A DNA stretch of 64,000 nucleotides from Proteus sp. FME41 (GTDB taxonomy: Bacteria; Pseudomonadota; Gammaproteobacteria; Enterobacterales; Enterobacteriaceae), in assembly GCF_014897315.1 (NCBI RefSeq), contig NZ_JABUYL010000011.1:1-64000 (forward strand), written 5' to 3'. A program made the position numbers and the translations under genes. This document shows, in pieces, positions 60,162 to 64,000 of the stretch (positions are counted from its first letter, which is position 1; every line of letters begins with the position of its first letter). Under the pieces are notes generated by a model. That model had not been told where the DNA came from and searched no databases. It saw nothing but the letters and a program-made list of their open reading frames with translations.

Positions 60162-60647
60162 ATGAATAAAGTAAAATATATGTGTCTGATTTTATTGCTG
60201 AATTCTTACTCTATCATGAGTGCAGACACTCCAAACATGAAGTTATTTGGCACTTTATTAGTGCCACCACCTTGTGTTATCAGCAACAACGAACTGATAG
60301 ATGTCTATTTTGGGCATAACGTCGGTATTCATAAAGTGGATGGTATTAATTATACCGAATCGGTGAATTATCGATTGGTCTGTGATCCGAATTCAAAAGG
60401 ATGGGATTTAGGGCTTTCTATTATTGGTCCTAAAACTCAATTTGATGATGCCGCATTACAAACCAATATTCCTGATTTGGGCATTCATCTTACGCAGGAT
60501 GGTCAGCCTTTTAAATTAAACGAGCGCATTGCGATATCGCCTGATAATCCACCTGTGATCCAAGCGGTACCTGTAAAAAAACCGGGTAGCACCTTACCTG
60601 AAGGCGCATTTGAAGTATCGGCGACACTTCTCGCTGAATACCAATAG
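60162..60647 (+). CDS. mrpF: MR/P minor fimbrial subunit MrpF
   Basis: 161 residues with a signal peptide (ending near MSADTPN). Like MrpE it reads LFGTLLVPPPCVISNNELIDVYFGHNV, with a second Cys in YRLVCDP and ending SATLLAEYQ. Minor pilin; starts 12 bases after mrpE and ends 10 bases before mrpG. Confidence 0.9.
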   Translation: MNKVKYMCLILLLNSYSIMSADTPNMKLFGTLLVPPPCVISNNELIDVYFGHNVGIHKVDGINYTESVNYRLVCDPNSKGWDLGLSIIGPKTQFDDAALQTNIPDLGIHLTQDGQPFKLNERIAISPDNPPVIQAVPVKKPGSTLPEGAFEVSATLLAEYQ

Positions 60648-60657
60648 GAGCGTATTG

Positions 60658-61206
60658 ATGAACACAAAAAGATTATCGATCCCGTTCGTGTTGGGTTTAG
60701 CCATGTATACGGGGTTAACGTCACCCGCTTTCTCTGCACCCGACAATATGTACTTTCACGGCATATTAGTTGATGAGCCTTGCACGATAAAACCCGGTGA
60801 TGAAACCGTTGAATTAGATTTTGGCAATATTCCTGATAAGAACCTTTATGCGTATCAAAGAACGCCAAGCCAATTATTTCAAATACGCTTATCTGAATGT
60901 GATTTAACCATAGGTAAAAGCGTCAAAATAACGTTTAAAGGTGATGAAAATCAAGCCATGGCAGGGCAAGGTTTTTTAGCAATAAGCCCAAGTAGTCAAG
61001 CCGCAGGTATTGCGGTTGGATTGGAATCTGAAAACGGAAATGCGCTACCTGTTAATAAAGAGACAGACAAACTTTCATTAAATGCGGATGACACTATTTT
61101 AAATTTTTACGCCTTTATTCAAGGGGAGCCGGATGCGATTACTAATCAATCTATTAAACGTGGTCCATTTAGCGCAATAGCCACATTCCATTTGAATTAT
61201 GACTAA
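60658..61206 (+). CDS. mrpG: MR/P minor fimbrial subunit MrpG
   Basis: 182 residues from ATG 60658 (TAGGAG upstream, signal peptide to AFSAPDN). An earlier start at 60610 would overlap mrpF. A minor pilin of the shaft type (FHGILVDEPCTIKPGDETVELDFG, LSECDL), needed for normal fimbria assembly in P. mirabilis. Confidence 0.92.
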   Translation: MNTKRLSIPFVLGLAMYTGLTSPAFSAPDNMYFHGILVDEPCTIKPGDETVELDFGNIPDKNLYAYQRTPSQLFQIRLSECDLTIGKSVKITFKGDENQAMAGQGFLAISPSSQAAGIAVGLESENGNALPVNKETDKLSLNADDTILNFYAFIQGEPDAITNQSIKRGPFSAIATFHLNYD

Positions 61207-61227
61207 TTATTAGGATTGAGGTTTTAC

Positions 61228-62055
61228 ATGTTTATATTAAAACGATTTCCGGCTCTGTGTATTGCGATAGGTCTACTGTTTTCAGCGCCCGCGATGGCAT
61301 CTATCTTTTCTTATATTACACATTCAGAGGGTGAACCAGCTCACGCAACGTATACCTATGTTATTCAGCGTTGGGATCCTGAAGATGCCTATACGCCAAA
61401 CCCTTGTTATGGCTGGAGTAAATGCTGGATAACAATTAACCATAAACATGATGCTAATGGTTCTCCTGGTTCGGCGGTAAGAAGCATTGTTCGAGTTGAA
61501 AAAGAGCGTTATTTAGCAGGCGTCCGTGATGCGGTAATGAGAGTTGAAAGTTTCCCAATACAAGGAACGGCACGACACGATGGTGATCCTCTTACCTCAA
61601 ACCAAGAGTGTGTTGGGTTATTTTATGAATCTAAGGAAGGAGGATGGTCCCCAAATGGACGTTTATTACCGGGATCATTATGTGGTATTGCACCGCCACC
61701 TGTTGGTGCCTGCAAAATAACGGAAGGTGCTGTAAACCTTAATTATGGTGATATTGACGAAGTAAGTTTAGAAAATGCTGAACGTGCTCAAAATATCAAT
61801 GTGACTTGTAACTTAGCGATGAGAGTACTGGTTATTGCATCAGGCTCAGACAGTGGGCGAGTTCCATTACGAGCAGATAACAGTTTGTATGCTGATTTAT
61901 TCCTTGATGGAAAACCAGGTGAAAAAGGCTCTGTCATTGATGTGCCTAAAAATGGAACGATACCTGTAGAGGTTAAATCGATTCTGCACACGAATGGTCG
62001 TGTTGCACCGGGCTATTTCTCTGGTTCAGGCTCAATTATTTTAACGATGCCTTAA
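61228..62055 (+). CDS. mrpH: MR/P tip adhesin MrpH
   Basis: 275 residues from ATG 61228, the length known in P. mirabilis. N-terminal receptor-binding domain to about residue 157 and C-terminal pilin domain. The three histidines that bind Zn in the MrpH structure fall at His72 and His74 (NHKHD) and His117 (TARHDGDP) with this numbering, which also supports the start. Cys pairs: Cys60/Cys66 and later. The adhesin sits at the fimbrial tip. Confidence 0.95.
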   Translation: MFILKRFPALCIAIGLLFSAPAMASIFSYITHSEGEPAHATYTYVIQRWDPEDAYTPNPCYGWSKCWITINHKHDANGSPGSAVRSIVRVEKERYLAGVRDAVMRVESFPIQGTARHDGDPLTSNQECVGLFYESKEGGWSPNGRLLPGSLCGIAPPPVGACKITEGAVNLNYGDIDEVSLENAERAQNINVTCNLAMRVLVIASGSDSGRVPLRADNSLYADLFLDGKPGEKGSVIDVPKNGTIPVEVKSILHTNGRVAPGYFSGSGSIILTMP

Positions 62056-62076
62056 TCATGATAATGGGTGAATATT

Positions 62077-62397
62077 ATGATGAATTACGATTTTACAGAT
62101 ATTGATGTTAATGCGTTAGTTGGAAAACGAATTCAGAAAAAACGTAAAGAATTAGGTTATACCGGTATGCAGATTGCTGAAAAAATAGGCGTTAGTCAAC
62201 AGCAGTTTTCTCGCTATGAACGTGGGATGAATAAAATAGATTTAAGTTATCTGGTCTTACTTGCTAATTATCTTAACACCCCTATTCATTGGTTTTTTGA
62301 AGACTGTTTTGTAATAAAGTCCTCATCAGAAAACCAACGTATTGATAAACGCAGTAGCATCATTGCTGAAGCAACACCAGATGTCTTTTTGTACTGA
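62077..62397 (+). CDS. mrpJ: MrpJ, transcriptional regulator (XRE-type) repressing motility
   Basis: 106 residues from ATG 62077; a GTG at 62068 or ATG 62080 are alternatives. A helix-turn-helix of the XRE/Cro type: IQKKRKELGYTGMQIAEKIG, SQQQFSRYERGMNKID. In P. mirabilis MrpJ binds flhDC and lowers flagellar expression when fimbriae are made. It is the last gene of the operon. Confidence 0.93.
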   Translation: MMNYDFTDIDVNALVGKRIQKKRKELGYTGMQIAEKIGVSQQQFSRYERGMNKIDLSYLVLLANYLNTPIHWFFEDCFVIKSSSENQRIDKRSSIIAEATPDVFLY

Positions 62398-62418
62398 TAC
62401 ATATCGCTAAATGAGACT

Positions 62419-62429
62419 CAATTTGGTGT
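62419..62429 (+). repeat. Copy of the mrp recombination-site core
   Basis: CAATTTGGTGT is identical to the core of the right inverted repeat (54785-54795) and lies 22 bases after the mrpJ stop. Confidence 0.4.
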
Positions 62430-62473
62430 TTTAGTGTGTATGCTTTTTCTTTGATTGATTACCAAATTGGTAA

Positions 62474-62501
62474 GGCAAGGATGAGTCCTTGCCCTTTTTT
62501 T
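62474..62501 (+). terminator. Rho-independent terminator after mrpJ
   Basis: Perfect 7-bp stem GGCAAGG / CCTTGCC, 6-base loop and a run of seven T. Confidence 0.88.
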
Positions 62502-62713
62502 AGACTAAAGTTGGTTAAATAGGAACAGTAAAATTTGAATTATTGCTTACATTAAATACTAAAAAAAGGCGATAGATGATGAAATGTTTATAGCTTATAA
62601 GTGTATAGGTATCTCAATAATTATTAACTCATCATTTTTAGATATTATTTATAGCCGGAAAAGGTAATTTAATAGAAAATCCAAATAAGAATACTCTTAA
62701 AACGTGTATTTCA

Positions 62714-62752
62714 AAAAATATCCTCACCTATAGGGTTGAGGGTATTTTTTTT
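62714..62752 (+). terminator. Second hairpin with T-run downstream of mrpJ
   Basis: AAATATCCTCACC / GGTTGAGGGTATTT, an imperfect 12-13 bp stem followed by T8. May end read-through transcripts or a transcript from an unseen promoter. Confidence 0.6.
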
Positions 62753-62996
62753 ATTACATGAGAGTAAAGTTAAATAAAGCTAACTAAAATAGTCAGAAAA
62801 GGCACTTCTTTTAAAGATGCTCTCTTTGGGTCTTTTAGATCTAATGATTAAATAATATTAATGAAATCGTCCGTTTTAAATTAACTAATTAACTAATTAT
62901 CAATTAGTCGATAAAAGACAATATTTAATATACACACTGAAACTTGCTTATTTACATTAATTAACTATTCAATAGTTAGCTAAATATATTCATATT

Positions 62997-63057
62997 ATAT
63001 AAAACTATTCCTAAAATAAAATGAGAATGAAATAATTACATTATTCTTATTGAAAAA
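62997..63057 (+). repeat. Right copy of a 61-bp sequence flanking the mrp locus
   Basis: Matches 53598-53658 at both ends (18 of 19 and 17 of 17 bases) at the same total length, with a different middle; direct orientation. Confidence 0.65.
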
Positions 63058-64000
63058 GATTAGATAATTAAAAAACAAGTAATAACGACTAATAAATATA
63101 CGCGTTACGCGAGTAATGTTAATTGTATATAAACCTAATGTAAATTAAATGTACTTTATAATGTTTTTATTTGGATAAAAAAATGTAGTTACTGTGGTGA
63201 TTCAATAATATGAATACTACAATAATGAAATTAGTAGCAATACGTAAAATAGTCAATAAACTAATAAATCAATAAATAAAATATTTGAAGTTTGATTTAA
63301 TTAATACATTAAAAAATTTACCCAAAAAAAGCGTAATTATTCTTAATCAAGTGATTGTGATTGTACTCTTTTATGTGGAAAAAATGCTCATTACACGAAT
63401 TTCTTTTTTGAATTATCAGTTAGTTAACATCTGAATATGTTTTTAATCAAAAAATGAAAATTATATAAAAAATTCACTTTTTGAGGTTAAAATCCTATGT
63501 ATTAATACCTACATTAGAGTGTTAAATTATTATCATTATATTCTTTTCTTGATTTCTTTTTTAATACAAATTCTTTTAAATCAATCAATTATGATTATTT
63601 TTATTTTTATATGTTATTTATTGTAAATTTAAGCAATTATAATAGGTGTAATTATTATAAATAATAACAAATACAATGAGATATGATTAATTTTTATTGG
63701 TGTTTATATTTTTCGGTCTATTTTGGATGATCTTTAATGGGTAATATTGGCATGATATTTTTGTGAGAGTAAATAATGATAATAAATCTATTAACAATTT
63801 CGTTATTTTGATATTTAATAAAATCAACGTGTTACATTTGATTTGTTTCATAATGTAAAAATTTAGTTATATTAGGTTAAAGGAAATAAAATTCAAAATA
63901 TTATTTAATTGACAATTACTCCTATTCATAAAAAGACAATAAGATCTTTTCACTTTAAATTTTAAAATGGCAGAGTTTATATCTTATACTTCTCGTATTA

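Larger units (their letters stand above)
62398..64000. other. Long AT-rich region after mrpJ, no gene seen
   Basis: About 1.6 kb rich in A/T with no convincing coding frame on either strand. It holds two hairpin terminators (62474, 62714), a copy of the mrp recombination-site core (62419-62429) and a 61-bp sequence also found before mrpI (62997-63057). Beyond that I see no clear feature. A second fimbrial operon (mrp') lies downstream of mrp in P. mirabilis HI4320, which may begin outside the window. Confidence 0.5.

Overview
The window is a chromosomal segment of a Proteus species, close to P. mirabilis. The evidence is an mrp (mannose-resistant Proteus-like) fimbrial locus (mrpI, invertible promoter element, mrpABCDEFGHJ) at 53.7-62.4 kb, AT-rich DNA, and a housekeeping gene order typical of Morganellaceae/Enterobacterales (mtnN-btuF/dgt, rlmD-relA-mazG-pyrG-eno, gloB/yafS-like/rnhA/dnaQ, tktA-epd-pgk-fbaA). 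The MrpA signal-peptide region differs a little from the P. mirabilis HI4320 protein as I remember it, so the exact species is left open.

Layout. (1) 1-10.7 kb is an effector/immunity accessory region of type VI secretion style. It holds the C-terminus of a polymorphic toxin with a likely papain-like fold and its putative immunity gene. A repeated cassette follows (two-TM DUF6708-like protein, 89-aa PAAR protein, lipoprotein) with many degraded copies. Next come a frameshifted and nonsense-interrupted toxin gene with a nuclease-like C-terminus, its probable immunity gene, another broken gene and a last PAAR gene. (2) 10.8-30.6 kb is mostly core genome. It is interrupted at 18.0-20.05 kb, between relA and mazG, by an islet carrying a colicin E1-type pore-forming toxin gene and a convergent colicin E1-type immunity gene, bracketed by two copies of the relA terminator. 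(3) A tRNA-Asp at 30.7 kb is followed by an array of at least five small immunity-type genes plus remnants, with no intact toxin. (4) 34.3-53.3 kb is core metabolism and transport: tktA, epd-pgk-fbaA, dtpA, an hpaC/hpaR pair without the rest of the hpa pathway, betT, a coiled-coil lipoprotein, a DUF421 protein and rnz. It ends with the RNA-repair locus rtcR / sigma-54 promoter / tRNA-like leader RNA / slipin / rtcB. (5) 53.7-62.4 kb is the phase-variable mrp locus, followed by 1.6 kb of AT-rich DNA without a convincing gene.

How it works together. The accessory parts are dominated by interbacterial competition: PAAR spike-tip proteins, polymorphic toxins, a colicin-like pore former and orphan immunity genes. 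The rtc locus would repair RNA ends. The mrp locus makes adhesive pili under recombinase-controlled phase variation, and MrpJ is known in P. mirabilis to repress motility.

Most interesting signals: the colicin-type islet between duplicated terminators, the DUF6708-PAAR-lipoprotein array with shared recombination junctions, the tRNA-like RNA between rtcR and rtcB, and a 61-bp related sequence on both sides of the mrp locus.
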